57,791 nt of DNA. It comes from a virus. A program made the position numbers and the translations under genes. Below are positions 34,204 through 41,283 of the stretch, piece after piece. The notes beneath the pieces are model-generated. The model was not told the origin of the DNA, did no database searches, and saw only the letters and a list, made by a program, of their open reading frames with translations. The first letter of the stretch is position 1, and each line of letters begins with the position of its first letter. The stretch lies in the IMG/VR virus record IMGVR_UViG_3300003323_000218, positions 1-57,791 of that record; one strand, given 5' to 3'.

Positions 34204-34638
34204 CTACGCACCAAATTTAACTATTTCGACCACCAGCGGACCACCGTCTGCGCCGCTTACTTCTTGCTGAATCTTGTCACCGTACTTTTTAGGGGCCATC
34301 TTTGAAGCAAGCCACTTGCGGGCGTCCACCCGCAGCCTTGAGCGCGCCACAACCTCTTGATTCGTGCGCTCATTGCCGTTTTCATCGGTATAGGTATCGT
34401 TCGAACCGTCGTCGGCAATCTCAAGGATCTCTTCGGCCAACCTATCAGCCTGGGCCTCGCGCGCGCGCACGTATTGGTCGCAGAATGCTTGATGATTCTC
34501 ATCCGCCAGCCAGCGCATTACAGTCGCTTTGTTTGGCATATCGGCGGATTCACAGATCGATCGCAGGCTCTCACCATCTGCGAGTCGTTCGCAAATCCTA
34601 TCTGCTAATGGTTGTGTGAACTTGCTTGGGCGAGCCAT
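34204..34638 (-). CDS. terS: Terminase small subunit
   Basis: This is a 144-residue protein. The helix-turn-helix region (RICERLADGESLRSICESAD, then NKATVMRWLADE) binds packaging sites. It is followed by FCDQYVRAREAQADRLAEEI and DARKWLASKMAPKKYGDK, both typical of small terminase proteins. It is directly upstream of terL. Start preceded by gatgagag. A small hairpin (34647-34662) lies just before the gene. Confidence 0.85.
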   Translation of the reverse strand: MARPSKFTQPLADRICERLADGESLRSICESADMPNKATVMRWLADENHQAFCDQYVRAREAQADRLAEEILEIADDGSNDTYTDENGNERTNQEVVARSRLRVDARKWLASKMAPKKYGDKIQQEVSGADGGPLVVEIVKFGA

Positions 34639-34646
34639 CTCTCATC

Positions 34647-34662
34647 ATTGGAGTAGTCCAAT
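34647..34662 (-). other. Perfect 6-bp hairpin upstream of terS
   Basis: ATTGGA-GTAG-TCCAAT, 9 bases before the terS ATG. It could affect terS translation or be a protein site; there is no T-run. Confidence 0.4.
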
Positions 34663-34679
34663 GCCTCGATTAGTTATGT

Positions 34680-34898
34680 TTATGATTGCCGTTTGGAAAT
34701 CAGTCTTTGGAAAAGTTGATTGTTATTTGCTATGTTTTTTGCTAGAACCTCAGCAACGGTGAGGCCGCCACGAATTGGATACCTGTGAATTGCCCATCCA
34801 TATCGGCCGCCAACCAGTCTTTGTTGAGGCTCTACTCGCTTGCCAGATAAAGTGCGCTCAAGCAAATCTGAGAGCGACAACTTTTCATTAGTCTTCAC
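34680..34898 (-). CDS. Small hypothetical protein
   Basis: This is a 72-residue protein beginning MKTNEKLSLSDLLERTLSG. ATGA overlap with the gene before it. The C-terminal part is LTVAEVLAKNIANNNQLFQR. Basic. No family recognised. It lies just upstream of terS, so it belongs to the late transcript. Confidence 0.6.
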   Translation of the reverse strand: MKTNEKLSLSDLLERTLSGKRVEPQQRLVGGRYGWAIHRYPIRGGLTVAEVLAKNIANNNQLFQRLISKRQS

Positions 34899-35098
34899 TT
34901 GCCAAGTTTCCTGTTTGCTTTTGCGTCGATTTCAGCCTTTTGGCTGGCAGTCAGATTGCCGGCGTTGTATTGTTGAGTTGCCCGAGCCTTCGCGTTCGCC
35001 GCGTGGCTTTGGTCGGGCATCGGATACTTGCGCTCACCAGGAAGCCCGTACAGGGCACTCGCCAGCTTCTTGCGCTTTTCGACGGTCAGTACGGCCAT
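34895..35098 (-). CDS. DUF6582-like small phage protein
   Basis: This is a 67-residue protein: KRKKLASALYGLPGERKYPM, then PDQSHAANAKARATQQYNAG and LTASQKAEIDAKANRKLGK. This 'LP..KYPm.d..HA..A..R' pattern is common in short phage proteins encoded near terminase and virion genes. Function unknown. Confidence 0.65.
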   Translation of the reverse strand: MAVLTVEKRKKLASALYGLPGERKYPMPDQSHAANAKARATQQYNAGNLTASQKAEIDAKANRKLGK

Positions 35099-35106
35099 GA
35101 CGGTTC

Positions 35107-35337
35107 CTATACATCCAGAAATGCGCGAGCCCTAGCTACGAGGCTCATGAACTCAGTCTCGATCTCGCCACCGTACTTCTTGGCGGTGGCTTCGACTTCC
35201 TGCCACATGGACAGATGCGGCTGGGCGGCGTCAAGTGCCGCTTGATCCTGCGCCAGCTTGACGTTTGCAGCATCCAGAGCCGCTTGCGCGTCTGCCACAG
35301 CCTGTTGGTCGGCCGCGATCTGATCTGTAAGGGACAT
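35107..35337 (-). CDS. Small coiled-coil protein
   Basis: This is a 76-residue protein. Residues 1-45 are an Ala/Asp/Gln heptad-like repeat (DQQAVADAQAALDAANVKLA). The C-terminus is VEATAKKYGGEIETEFMSL. It is the first gene of the terminase transcript after the control region. Function unknown. Confidence 0.6.
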   Translation of the reverse strand: MSLTDQIAADQQAVADAQAALDAANVKLAQDQAALDAAQPHLSMWQEVEATAKKYGGEIETEFMSLVARARAFLDV

Positions 35338-35352
35338 GCTTGCCTCTATATA

Positions 35353-35387
35353 GAAAAATGGCCGTCCGGCAACTAAGCGGGACGGCC
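35353..35387 (-). terminator. Rho-independent terminator, leftward, before the terminase operon
   Basis: On the - strand GGCCGTCC and GGACGGCC pair over 8 bp around a 12-base loop. ATTTTTCTAT follows. It would stop transcripts from the replication side unless they are antiterminated, which fits the Q-like gene upstream. Confidence 0.75.
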
Positions 35388-35583
35388 TAAAACACCACTA
35401 GGGAGGAGAGGTGATGTATCTGAAAAGGTGATGGCGCAAGGAACCTACCTGCTAGCGCGGAAAGGGGATGCTCTGTCAAAACTCAGATAGTCCTGCGCCA
35501 TCAAGGGAGTTGACTGTGGTTTCCCTTGCCGGTCTGTTCTACGATGCGCGGCATTAGCGCACCCATCCGACAATCAACTCACT
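35388..35583. promoter_or_regulatory. Non-coding control region with inverted repeats upstream of the terminase operon
   Basis: No gene is seen. GATGGCGCAAGGA (near 35432) and TCCTGCGCCATC (near 35491) form an inverted repeat of about 12 bp. GAGTTGACTGT (35507-35517) and ACAATCAACTC (35570-35580) form another (10 of 11). AAGGGA…TCCCTT adds a third. On the - strand TTGACA occurs near 35474, but the -10 is poor. Candidate roles are packaging site, late control region or structured RNA. Confidence 0.5.
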
Positions 35584-35784
35584 TCATGCCGCTTTCTTGC
35601 TTTCCGCCAATATCTCGCCTACACGCTCAACATCCGCCTGCATCGCGAGAATCGGTCCGACCGTATGCTCCGATAGCGCCAGCCGAACCAGCGCCTCCAG
35701 CGAAGCTATAACCACATCGCGCGGCATTTTCGGGCTGGTGAAGCAGTCAGCCAGAGTCACGATTGCGGCAGCGGTCTGCTTCAT
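35584..35784 (-). CDS. Small hypothetical protein
   Basis: This is a 66-residue helical protein (MKQTAAAIVTLADCFTSPKM… ERVGEILAESKKAA). It lies 4 bases from the gene before it and is the last gene before the control region. No family recognised. Confidence 0.55.
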   Translation of the reverse strand: MKQTAAAIVTLADCFTSPKMPRDVVIASLEALVRLALSEHTVGPILAMQADVERVGEILAESKKAA

Positions 35785-35788
35785 GGGC

Positions 35789-36013
35789 CTATTCGTCCCA
35801 TATCAATTCATATGTCTGCACCTCGCCATCCCTGATGATGAGCTTGACCGGTACACCAAACAGGTTCTTGAAGCCGTTTTTCGTCTCGCCGGGCTGGCAG
35901 ATCACCTCGCCGCGAATGACCCTTGACGTGCAGATGGTCTCCGTCATGTCGTTCTTGCCGGCAGGCAGATCCATGCCGAGTTGACGGCGGATGCGGTCGT
36001 TCTCTGCGCTCAT
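35789..36013 (-). CDS. Small hypothetical protein
   Basis: The start at 36013 (MSAENDRIRRQLGMD) overlaps the previous stop (ATGA), giving 74 residues. The second half is beta-like (GVPVKLIIRDGEVQTYELIW) with two Cys in ETICTSRVIRGEVICQPGE. Function unknown. Confidence 0.6.
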   Translation of the reverse strand: MSAENDRIRRQLGMDLPAGKNDMTETICTSRVIRGEVICQPGETKNGFKNLFGVPVKLIIRDGEVQTYELIWDE

Positions 36014-36174
36014 TTCTGGCCCGCGTGACTCAGAATGAACTGACGCATTTCCTCGCGGCTTAGGCCCGATGGCACTATTACAATGCCAGATGAAAGTGCA
36101 TCCTGCATGCGCTTTATAAATGCATCCTGCTGGGCAGGCGTGAGAAACACCGGCCATTCGCGCGGGTCGTTCAT
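36010..36174 (-). CDS. Small hypothetical protein (54 residues)
   Basis: It reads MNDPREWPVFLTPAQQDAF… SREEMRQFILSHAGQK. ATGA overlaps on both sides show translational coupling. Helical. No family recognised. Confidence 0.55.
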   Translation of the reverse strand: MNDPREWPVFLTPAQQDAFIKRMQDALSSGIVIVPSGLSREEMRQFILSHAGQK

Positions 36175-36308
36175 GTCAGCAGCGCTTTCCGCGTGATCCA
36201 GAAATCACGCACCCAATCCGGCGACCGGTGGTCAGGCGTCTTGCGCTCGCGCTTTTCCTGTAGCTTCGGCATCAGTTTGCGCTCATCGCGCAGCTTGAAT
36301 CGACGCAT
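36171..36308 (-). CDS. Small basic protein (45 residues)
   Basis: It reads MRRFKLRDERKLMPKLQEK… then WVRDFWITRKALLT. The site ggaggctgcc precedes ATG. Strongly basic; it may bind nucleic acid. It is coupled to the next gene by ATGA. Confidence 0.5.
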   Translation of the reverse strand: MRRFKLRDERKLMPKLQEKRERKTPDHRSPDWVRDFWITRKALLT

Positions 36309-36463
36309 GGCAGCCTCCGAAATGCGAAGGCCCCGCCGCAGCTAAATATCCCAAGTGGTACTTGAGACTTCGCTAACGGAAGGGCCTTTGAACTCGCGTA
36401 ACACCTGCGAGGATACAAAAAACATGGTACTTGGTGCATGACACTTTTCATAGCGCTAAATTG
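36309..36463. promoter_or_regulatory. Short non-coding region with repeats
   Basis: No gene is seen. AAGGCCC and GGGCCTT (36327 and 36382) could pair at a distance, CAAGT-GGT-ACTTG forms a local hairpin (36352-36364), and CATGACACTT occurs twice (36437 and 36465), the second at the end of the next gene. A control or processing role is possible. Confidence 0.35.
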
Positions 36464-36706
36464 TCATGACACTTCCGGCATCCATTCAACTCTTGGAATG
36501 TAGTCCAGCTTCGCCGAGAAGTAGTCGCGCTGATTGTCGCGGACTCGATACACCTCCAACTCATCCTTCGGAATCTGGGTTTCTTTACTCGTATATCTCG
36601 CAAGCCAAGAAAGCATCTCGTGCTTCACTGTAAATGCACGCACAAATCCAACGCTGGCGTATTGATGCGGATGCTCAACGATATAGATATAGCTGCTTCT
36701 TGCCAT
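36464..36706 (-). CDS. Small hypothetical protein
   Basis: The start at 36706 (MARSSYIYIVEHPHQYASV) follows ggagggtgag, giving 80 residues. It is a mixed fold with LARYTSKETQIPKDELEVY. It follows the Q-like gene at one base distance. Proteins with this 'YIYIVEHP…AFTVKHEM' start are small phage orphans. Function unknown. Confidence 0.6.
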   Translation of the reverse strand: MARSSYIYIVEHPHQYASVGFVRAFTVKHEMLSWLARYTSKETQIPKDELEVYRVRDNQRDYFSAKLDYIPRVEWMPEVS

Positions 36707-36707
36707 C

Positions 36708-37076
36708 TCACCCTCCAAACATCGCAAAGTTAAGCTGCTCGTGGCACCACAGAAGGCGCGCAGAGAACACTTGCCGTGGAATGCCTAATACAGCCGCTTT
36801 CGTCTTCTGCGGCCGGCGATCAAGATATTCCAAGGCAATGATTCTCTTAAATCCAGGCGCCAGCTTGGCAATCTCGCCGTTCAGCTTGATGATCTCTTCC
36901 GGCGCGTCGTCGTAAAAGGTTTCCGTGCTGCGGTTACAGTTATCGACCCGTTCAGTGGCGAATGCCGCTTGGCGCGGATATCCACCAACGTTATCGATAC
37001 TGAGTGCCGCCCATTCGTGCAATAGCGTCTTGATCCGATCAAGTTGCTTTGGCGGATTTAGTGTTCCATTTATCAC
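36708..37076 (-). CDS. Candidate late antiterminator (Q-like) protein
   Basis: This is a 122-residue protein: LLHEWAALSIDNVGGYPRQ, then PEEIIKLNGEIAKLAPGFKR, then IIALEYLDRRPQKTKAAVLG and a final helix. This order (HEW…Y-P, acidic linker, then a sigma region 4-like helix-turn-helix) matches Q-type antiterminators of many lambdoid and Burkholderia phages. It lies upstream of a terminator (35353) that guards the terminase operon. Could instead be a simple DNA-binding regulator. Confidence 0.6.
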   Translation of the reverse strand: MINGTLNPPKQLDRIKTLLHEWAALSIDNVGGYPRQAAFATERVDNCNRSTETFYDDAPEEIIKLNGEIAKLAPGFKRIIALEYLDRRPQKTKAAVLGIPRQVFSARLLWCHEQLNFAMFGG

Positions 37077-37121
37077 AAGCAGCCCTTTCCCTGTTAAAAT
37101 TTGAGCCGCACGATCCTATTC

Positions 37122-37150
37122 GGCCGCTTCTTGGAGCGGCCTTTTCTTTT
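37122..37150 (+). terminator. Terminator facing rightward inside the leftward operon
   Basis: GGCCGCT-TCTTGG-AGCGGCC is followed by TTTTCTTTT on the + strand. On the - strand the stem is followed by GAATAGG, so it should stop only antisense transcripts. It lies between the genes at 36708 and 37149. Confidence 0.65.
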
Positions 37151-38036
37151 AGCTGATAGCTTTTTCCGCGCCTTCGCGCTGCTCGCGGGCAACCTTGCCG
37201 ACGTATGCAATTCGGTAGTTTCGGTATTTCGAGCGATGGTCTTGCTCGCAATAGCGTCGGAACGCTTCCTCATGCATTTCGTTCGGAAGCATTTCAATGC
37301 TGTGCCCGACCGTTCCGCCTTTCCATGAGCCCTTTTCTGGGCCGACTTCTTCAGAAAATGAAAGATCCAAACAGCGCTTAATCTTCGGGGCGCGGAAAAG
37401 TGAGAGCCATCTAAACCAACCGATGCCAAGCCGCCACTCGCGCTCTTCAATTTTTGTGGTCGCTCGAATGCGCTTGCCGTCGTAATCATCAAACTCAAAA
37501 ATCTCAGTCGGGCACGCATCCTCTACGGCTTTTGTGGCCAACCATGAATTACGAAATGGATCGCCACGCCGCTGGCTCCACTCAGTCCAGAAATGCGCGC
37601 CGCAAGTGTCATACGCGGTTTTTCGGATAAACCTCCAATTCATCCACGGAATCCAATACACCTTGGATTTTGTTGTTTTGCTATCCCACGTCTGCGGTCC
37701 GTAATGAACGTGCACATTGCCATCGCTAATCGTGAAGCCAAACTCGCGCGGAAAGACTTCGTAGTAGTAGTTTCGACCAAGACGCGCAATCGTTGCTGCA
37801 TCCCATTCCGGAATATGCTTGATCCGGAAATCGGGAATAATTCTTGGCAATTCGAGAATCAACGTATGCCCCAAGGCATGCAGCTTCAAGTTACACCCCT
37901 TTGAACCTCCGTCCTCGTTATCTCCACCAGAATCCAACATGATCCCCACCGGCCGCCAGCAACTATCGCTATGCTTACTGAGCGTGAAAGGCCCCCAATG
38001 CTTATCATTGCCGCTATATCGCCTCAAATTCCTCAT
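37149..38036 (-). CDS. Conserved-looking phage protein, 295 residues, unknown function
   Basis: The start at 38036 (MRNLRRYSGNDKHWGPFTL) overlaps the previous stop by one base; a GTG one codon upstream is an alternative. Trp/Tyr-rich, globular, with no signal peptide (NYYYEVFPREFGFTISDGN, GWFRWLSLFRAPKIKRCLD). It ends basic. Such proteins occur as uncharacterised genes in replication clusters of Burkholderiales phages. No motif recognised. Confidence 0.65.
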   Translation of the reverse strand: MRNLRRYSGNDKHWGPFTLSKHSDSCWRPVGIMLDSGGDNEDGGSKGCNLKLHALGHTLILELPRIIPDFRIKHIPEWDAATIARLGRNYYYEVFPREFGFTISDGNVHVHYGPQTWDSKTTKSKVYWIPWMNWRFIRKTAYDTCGAHFWTEWSQRRGDPFRNSWLATKAVEDACPTEIFEFDDYDGKRIRATTKIEEREWRLGIGWFRWLSLFRAPKIKRCLDLSFSEEVGPEKGSWKGGTVGHSIEMLPNEMHEEAFRRYCEQDHRSKYRNYRIAYVGKVAREQREGAEKAIS

Positions 38037-38209
38037 CACTTCCTCCGTTTAGATTTCTTAACCTTCTTCAGCTTCTTCTCGCGCTCGAACTTGACCGTTT
38101 GGGCTGGATCTTTATATGCAGACTGCCGAAACGCACGCGACTTCTCTCCGTTGTTTCTTCCACCCGCAGTGAGGATTGCCAGCATCTCTTCGAGGACGTT
38201 GTTTTTCAT
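38036..38209 (-). CDS. Small basic protein (57 residues)
   Basis: The start at 38209 overlaps the previous stop (ATGA). The C-terminus KFEREKKLKKVKKSKRRK is nearly all basic, so RNA or DNA binding is likely. The rest is helical (NNVLEEMLAILTAGG). Confidence 0.55.
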   Translation of the reverse strand: MKNNVLEEMLAILTAGGRNNGEKSRAFRQSAYKDPAQTVKFEREKKLKKVKKSKRRK

Positions 38210-38550
38210 TTCAGCCACAGGAACACGATAAATACCCATGCCACCTTACACAGGCCATGGAGCGCCTGATCCACAAACATGCCGAACCATCCCTCGCATT
38301 TCGCCAAGTCGATGACAGCGTGGGCGACGACCTCAGCAAGGCATAGCCAAACACTTCCAGTAATCAGCCATACCGCACCGCCATGGATCAATCCATGCGC
38401 CGACAGCGCATAAGGCCAGAATTGACGGCCAAGTGGCGTATTTGGATTCTTGGCCTCGGAGAGGAATGATCCTTGGAGCGGATAGTCGGCCAGCGCATGC
38501 ATCACAAGCAGCGCGACGAACATTTCGAAAAGCGAAAATTGCGCGATCAT
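38206..38550 (-). CDS. DUF3307-family membrane protein
   Basis: This is a 114-residue protein with three or four hydrophobic spans. The pattern MHALADYPLQGSFL, then HGLIHGGAVWL, EVVAHAVIDLAKC and a final span (ALHGLCKVAWVFIVFL) fits DUF3307. It is an inner-membrane protein of unknown function found in bacteria and phages. It overlaps both neighbours by four bases. Confidence 0.75.
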   Translation of the reverse strand: MIAQFSLFEMFVALLVMHALADYPLQGSFLSEAKNPNTPLGRQFWPYALSAHGLIHGGAVWLITGSVWLCLAEVVAHAVIDLAKCEGWFGMFVDQALHGLCKVAWVFIVFLWLK

Positions 38551-38891
38551 ACGAACACCGCTACGTCAGGGACTTCAGCGCCGAATACAGAGCCAACTGT
38601 CGCGCGGCAAGCAGCTTCAAGGAACGACGATCCATATATCTTTGTGAAATCGCGCGCAATTGCGTAAGCCGAACAGATGCCCTTCATGCGCAATTCAATA
38701 ATGTTCCCGTCGATGACCTCCATCCCCTTAACCGGATTGGTCGACGGGTCATATCGCACAATCCCGTTATAGACGCATATCAGGTCATTGGAACGCTGTG
38801 CGCGGCGGATGGACATCCTGTCGGCTGGCTTGCCCATAGCTAGACCAGTCCAGTAATCGAGGTATGCGCCGGTAAGTTCGGATGTCTTCAT
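38547..38891 (-). CDS. NinX-like (DUF2591) phage protein
   Basis: This is a 114-residue protein opening MKTSELTGAYLDYWTGLAMG, the near-invariant DUF2591/NinX start, and ending SFLEAACRATVGSVFGAEV then PDVAVFV, the family ending. The middle holds NGIVRYDPSTNPVKG. NinX is part of lambdoid nin regions; its function is unknown. Confidence 0.8.
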   Translation of the reverse strand: MKTSELTGAYLDYWTGLAMGKPADRMSIRRAQRSNDLICVYNGIVRYDPSTNPVKGMEVIDGNIIELRMKGICSAYAIARDFTKIYGSSFLEAACRATVGSVFGAEVPDVAVFV

Positions 38892-39094
38892 TTTTCATCC
38901 CCTTGGTATAGGTCCAATACCATCAACACATATTGGGCCGTGTCCGCCTCGCGCATTGGATATTCGCTCCGCGCCCTCCCGTTGCGAAGCGCCTGCGACT
39001 TCTTGCTACGAATATAGGCGTGTGCTGTATTTAATTGATCAGCATATGCCCAAGCGAAGAACTTGGATGCCAACGGTTGCAGGAGCCATTTCAT
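38888..39094 (-). CDS. Small hypothetical protein
   Basis: The start at 39094 (MKWLLQPLASKFFAWAYAD) follows gaggtcatc and gives 68 residues. An amphipathic N-terminus is followed by a basic helix (RSKKSQALRNGRARSEYPM). It overlaps the NinX-like ATG. Function unknown. Confidence 0.55.
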   Translation of the reverse strand: MKWLLQPLASKFFAWAYADQLNTAHAYIRSKKSQALRNGRARSEYPMREADTAQYVLMVLDLYQGDEK

Positions 39095-39101
39095 GATGAC
39101 C

Positions 39102-39512
39102 TCAGTCGAAGTTAGAGCAAGAAGATGAGCCGCTATCAGATGACCAACTCGAACTGGATGATCCTGAGTCACTGGAACTTGAAGAATATGAAGACCAATC
39201 GCTGCTGCTTGATGAGCCAGAATCGCACGAAGAACTACTGCTCGATTCGTGTGATTGGCTATGGGAGTTGCTTTGGCTTAGCGATTCGCCTACCAAGCCG
39301 CCAAGTAGACTGCCGCCGACCGCATAGCCCATGACTGAGCTTCCAGTGGCCGCTCCGACCGCCATACTGGTGCCGAAGTCACCATCAGAAGATTTTCCAG
39401 ATTCACCAATCGCATAACTCGACACCGCACCCTTGTTGCGCTCAATCCGCTCTGCCAGTTTCCGCTCGCGGCGCTCATTAAGTTTGCTCATCAGCTTTTT
39501 GATTCCAAACAT
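39102..39512 (-). CDS. Serine-repeat protein
   Basis: This is a 136-residue protein. The N-terminus is basic and helical (KKLMSKLNERRERKLAERI), the middle is Gly-rich and weakly hydrophobic (GYAVGGSLLGGLVGES), and residues about 80-135 are mostly Ser with Asp, Trp and Tyr (SSYSSSSSDSGSSSSSWSS). Low-complexity Ser tails suggest a flexible or surface part. No family recognised. Confidence 0.6.
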   Translation of the reverse strand: MFGIKKLMSKLNERRERKLAERIERNKGAVSSYAIGESGKSSDGDFGTSMAVGAATGSSVMGYAVGGSLLGGLVGESLSQSNSHSQSHESSSSSSCDSGSSSSSDWSSYSSSSSDSGSSSSSWSSDSGSSSCSNFD

Positions 39513-39571
39513 GTCAGTCTCCCTAAAAAAGCAGTTGTGAAGCTATATTGAACGCATCGAATATGGTCATC

Positions 39572-39724
39572 TCAAAACTCCTTCCTGACGATGATCGAGC
39601 GACCGCGAATGCCGATCGACACGCCATCCTTTTCCGCAAGTCCTAGCTCTCGCTTATTGCCGTATTGCGCAGGCTTGATGCCAGCGCAGCCGGATAGCAG
39701 GAGGATCAGGATTAAGGGGCGCAT
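39572..39724 (-). CDS. Small lipoprotein (50 residues)
   Basis: It reads MRPLILILLLSGCAGIKPAQ: a hydrophobic signal with lipobox LLSGC and no basic spacer. The mature part is about 38 residues, ending SIGIRGRSIIVRKEF. Probably a periplasmic lipoprotein, for example an exclusion factor, but there is no direct evidence for that. Confidence 0.6.
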   Translation of the reverse strand: MRPLILILLLSGCAGIKPAQYGNKRELGLAEKDGVSIGIRGRSIIVRKEF

Positions 39725-39726
39725 GG

Positions 39727-40011
39727 CTAGACGAACATCGCCAACGAATCAACATCGTCGTCGTAGCGCACCCCACAACGAATCAGGTCGCGAATGTCAG
39801 CCTCCGTTGCATTGAAGGCCAATACCTCCAAATCGACATCAAGCCAAATCTCATCATGCTCGGCAGCAGATACCATGTCGCCGTTTCCCGGAGCTAGTTT
39901 CTCAAGCAATATAAACGCGTGAATATCTGGGCGAGCACTGAGTTTGACTTCGACGGCTTCAAAATCCAGGTAGTCACCGCCGTATGTTTCGAATATCTTT
40001 TTCAGATCCAT
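39727..40011 (-). CDS. Small acidic protein
   Basis: This is a 94-residue acidic protein (ETYGGDYLDFEAVEVKLSA, IWLDVDLEVLAFNATEADI). The C-terminus DLIRCGVRYDDDVDSLAMF is strongly acidic. Compact and soluble-looking. It may be a protein-binding or DNA-mimic type, but that is only from charge. No family recognised. Confidence 0.55.
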   Translation of the reverse strand: MDLKKIFETYGGDYLDFEAVEVKLSARPDIHAFILLEKLAPGNGDMVSAAEHDEIWLDVDLEVLAFNATEADIRDLIRCGVRYDDDVDSLAMFV

Positions 40012-40023
40012 ATCCCCTCCCTG

Positions 40024-40413
40024 TTAAAGCCAAAGCACCGCGCAGGCAACCAAGGTGCCGACCACAACGACGATATACACCGCCACCATTTCCACCCGCC
40101 GAAAGAAATGCCACCACCGCAACGGCCGCAGGCGGATAATCGAGCCGCGAACCGACTGCACCTCCGATTTCTGCTTCAGCCCGGACCGCAGGTGGCAAAT
40201 TTTGATGACATCCCCAGGCTCCACGTGCTGAGCCTGCGTCAGGACCACCGTCTGCTCGATGTCGCCTGCCATTGATCGCATGGCGCGCTCGATCTTCTCC
40301 AGAATCCAGATTGTCAGCGCCGTGAGAACCGGCACCGCAAACAGGATCAGGATGATCGCCGCCAGTCGTTGCTCGGGCGTCATCTTTACGATTGCTTCGG
40401 CAAATTCGTGCAT
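40024..40413 (-). CDS. Membrane protein with two spans and a cytoplasmic middle
   Basis: The start at 40413 follows caggaggagcc; 129 residues. Span 1 is RLAAIILILFAVPVLTALTIW. The middle is basic and beta-like (GDVIKICHLRSGLKQKSEV). Span 2 at the C-terminus is MVAVYIVVVVGTLVACAVL. It overlaps the gene before it. Function unknown. Confidence 0.6.
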   Translation of the reverse strand: MHEFAEAIVKMTPEQRLAAIILILFAVPVLTALTIWILEKIERAMRSMAGDIEQTVVLTQAQHVEPGDVIKICHLRSGLKQKSEVQSVRGSIIRLRPLRWWHFFRRVEMVAVYIVVVVGTLVACAVLWL

Positions 40414-40910
40414 GGCTCCTCCTGCGTGGTAACTGTCCAAAATCCATCCTCAAGTTTCACGATGCCCAACATGCGAGAGTGCTGCAGGATGGACGATGGA
40501 TGCTGCGGCGAGCGGCTACCAATGACCTTGCTCAGATCCGCGTGGTTGACGCGGCCGTGCGCCCGAATGTATTGCACGCAGTCCCGCGCGATGCTCGTCT
40601 TCGAATTCCTGCCGCGCCGAATTCCCTTGCTTCCCTTTCGCTGTTTCGGTGCAGGGGCTGGCGGAGCTGGTGGCGGCAAAACCATGATCGGCACCATTTC
40701 GATCTGCGACTTGATGAAGTACCTGTACACCTTGAGATGCTTCGATACCAGCGATTCGCGCATGATCACATCACCATCGTGGATAGCATCCCGCAGCGCA
40801 CCTTCGATGATCACAGGATCGCAATCCGCGAGTTCCGCTAATTCGGCCTCGGCAATGCCAGGATGGCTTTCAATGATCTCGATAAGATGATCGGTGTAGG
40901 GCGTCTTCAT
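40386..40910 (-). CDS. DNA-binding-type protein with two winged-helix-like halves
   Basis: This is a 174-residue protein. N-terminal half: HLIEIIESHPGIAEAELAE, DPVIIEGALRDAIHDGDVI (helix-turn-helix then wing). A Pro/Ala linker (LPPPAPPAPAPKQRKG) and a basic stretch follow. C-terminal half: CVQYIRAHGRVNHADLSKV, SSILQHSRMLGIVKLEDGF, again winged-helix-like. A regulatory or replication role is plausible. No named family. Confidence 0.6.
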   Translation of the reverse strand: MKTPYTDHLIEIIESHPGIAEAELAELADCDPVIIEGALRDAIHDGDVIMRESLVSKHLKVYRYFIKSQIEMVPIMVLPPPAPPAPAPKQRKGSKGIRRGRNSKTSIARDCVQYIRAHGRVNHADLSKVIGSRSPQHPSSILQHSRMLGIVKLEDGFWTVTTQEEPCTNLPKQS

Positions 40911-41077
40911 TTTTTAGCCTTCCATCCAAGTTCGATCGGCTTCGCTGGATTCCTACGTTCGGCATTGGCGCGATTGGCAGCAATAGCACCTTTGCGCTGC
41001 CCTGCCTTCGTTGGCATTAACATGAGCGGACCACCGCTTCTCAGATGCCCTGTTTCGGCTTTCTCTGGGCTTTTCAT
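40907..41077 (-). CDS. Small basic protein (56 residues)
   Basis: The start at 41077 (MKSPEKAETGHLRSGGPLM) overlaps the previous stop (ATGA). The product is basic, with GQRKGAIAANRANAERRNP. Longer upstream extensions would overlap the previous gene completely. Function unknown. Confidence 0.5.
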   Translation of the reverse strand: MKSPEKAETGHLRSGGPLMLMPTKAGQRKGAIAANRANAERRNPAKPIELGWKAKK

Positions 41078-41280
41078 TTCCAGCATCCTTTTTCGCCGCG
41101 ATTGCCGCGCTCCCATTGCTTCGTGCAGGCATCCAGCAGAATATCGGCAGCATCGTTGCCGCGACGATCGCGGACCAGTTGCAAGTAGTTCTGCGCCCTG
41201 AACTGGCTTTCGGCGCGCATTGCCAAAACTCGTCGCACTTCGCAACGAAATCTGTGCTTTTCGGTTTCTTTCGGCGTCAT
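41074..41280 (-). CDS. DUF7696-like small phage protein
   Basis: This is a 68-residue protein: EKHRFRCEVRRVLAMRAES, then YLQLVRDRRGNDAADILL and TKQWERGNRGEKGCW. This 'HRFRCEVR…RG…QW..GNRG' string is a recurrent phage protein family of unknown function. Coupled to its downstream neighbour by ATGA. Confidence 0.65.
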   Translation of the reverse strand: MTPKETEKHRFRCEVRRVLAMRAESQFRAQNYLQLVRDRRGNDAADILLDACTKQWERGNRGEKGCWK

Positions 41281-41283
41281 GAC

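Noticed and set aside
37094-37519. Leftward 141-codon basic frame
   Set aside because: Out-of-frame shadow of the gene at 37149-38036, Arg/Lys/Ser-rich without a start site.
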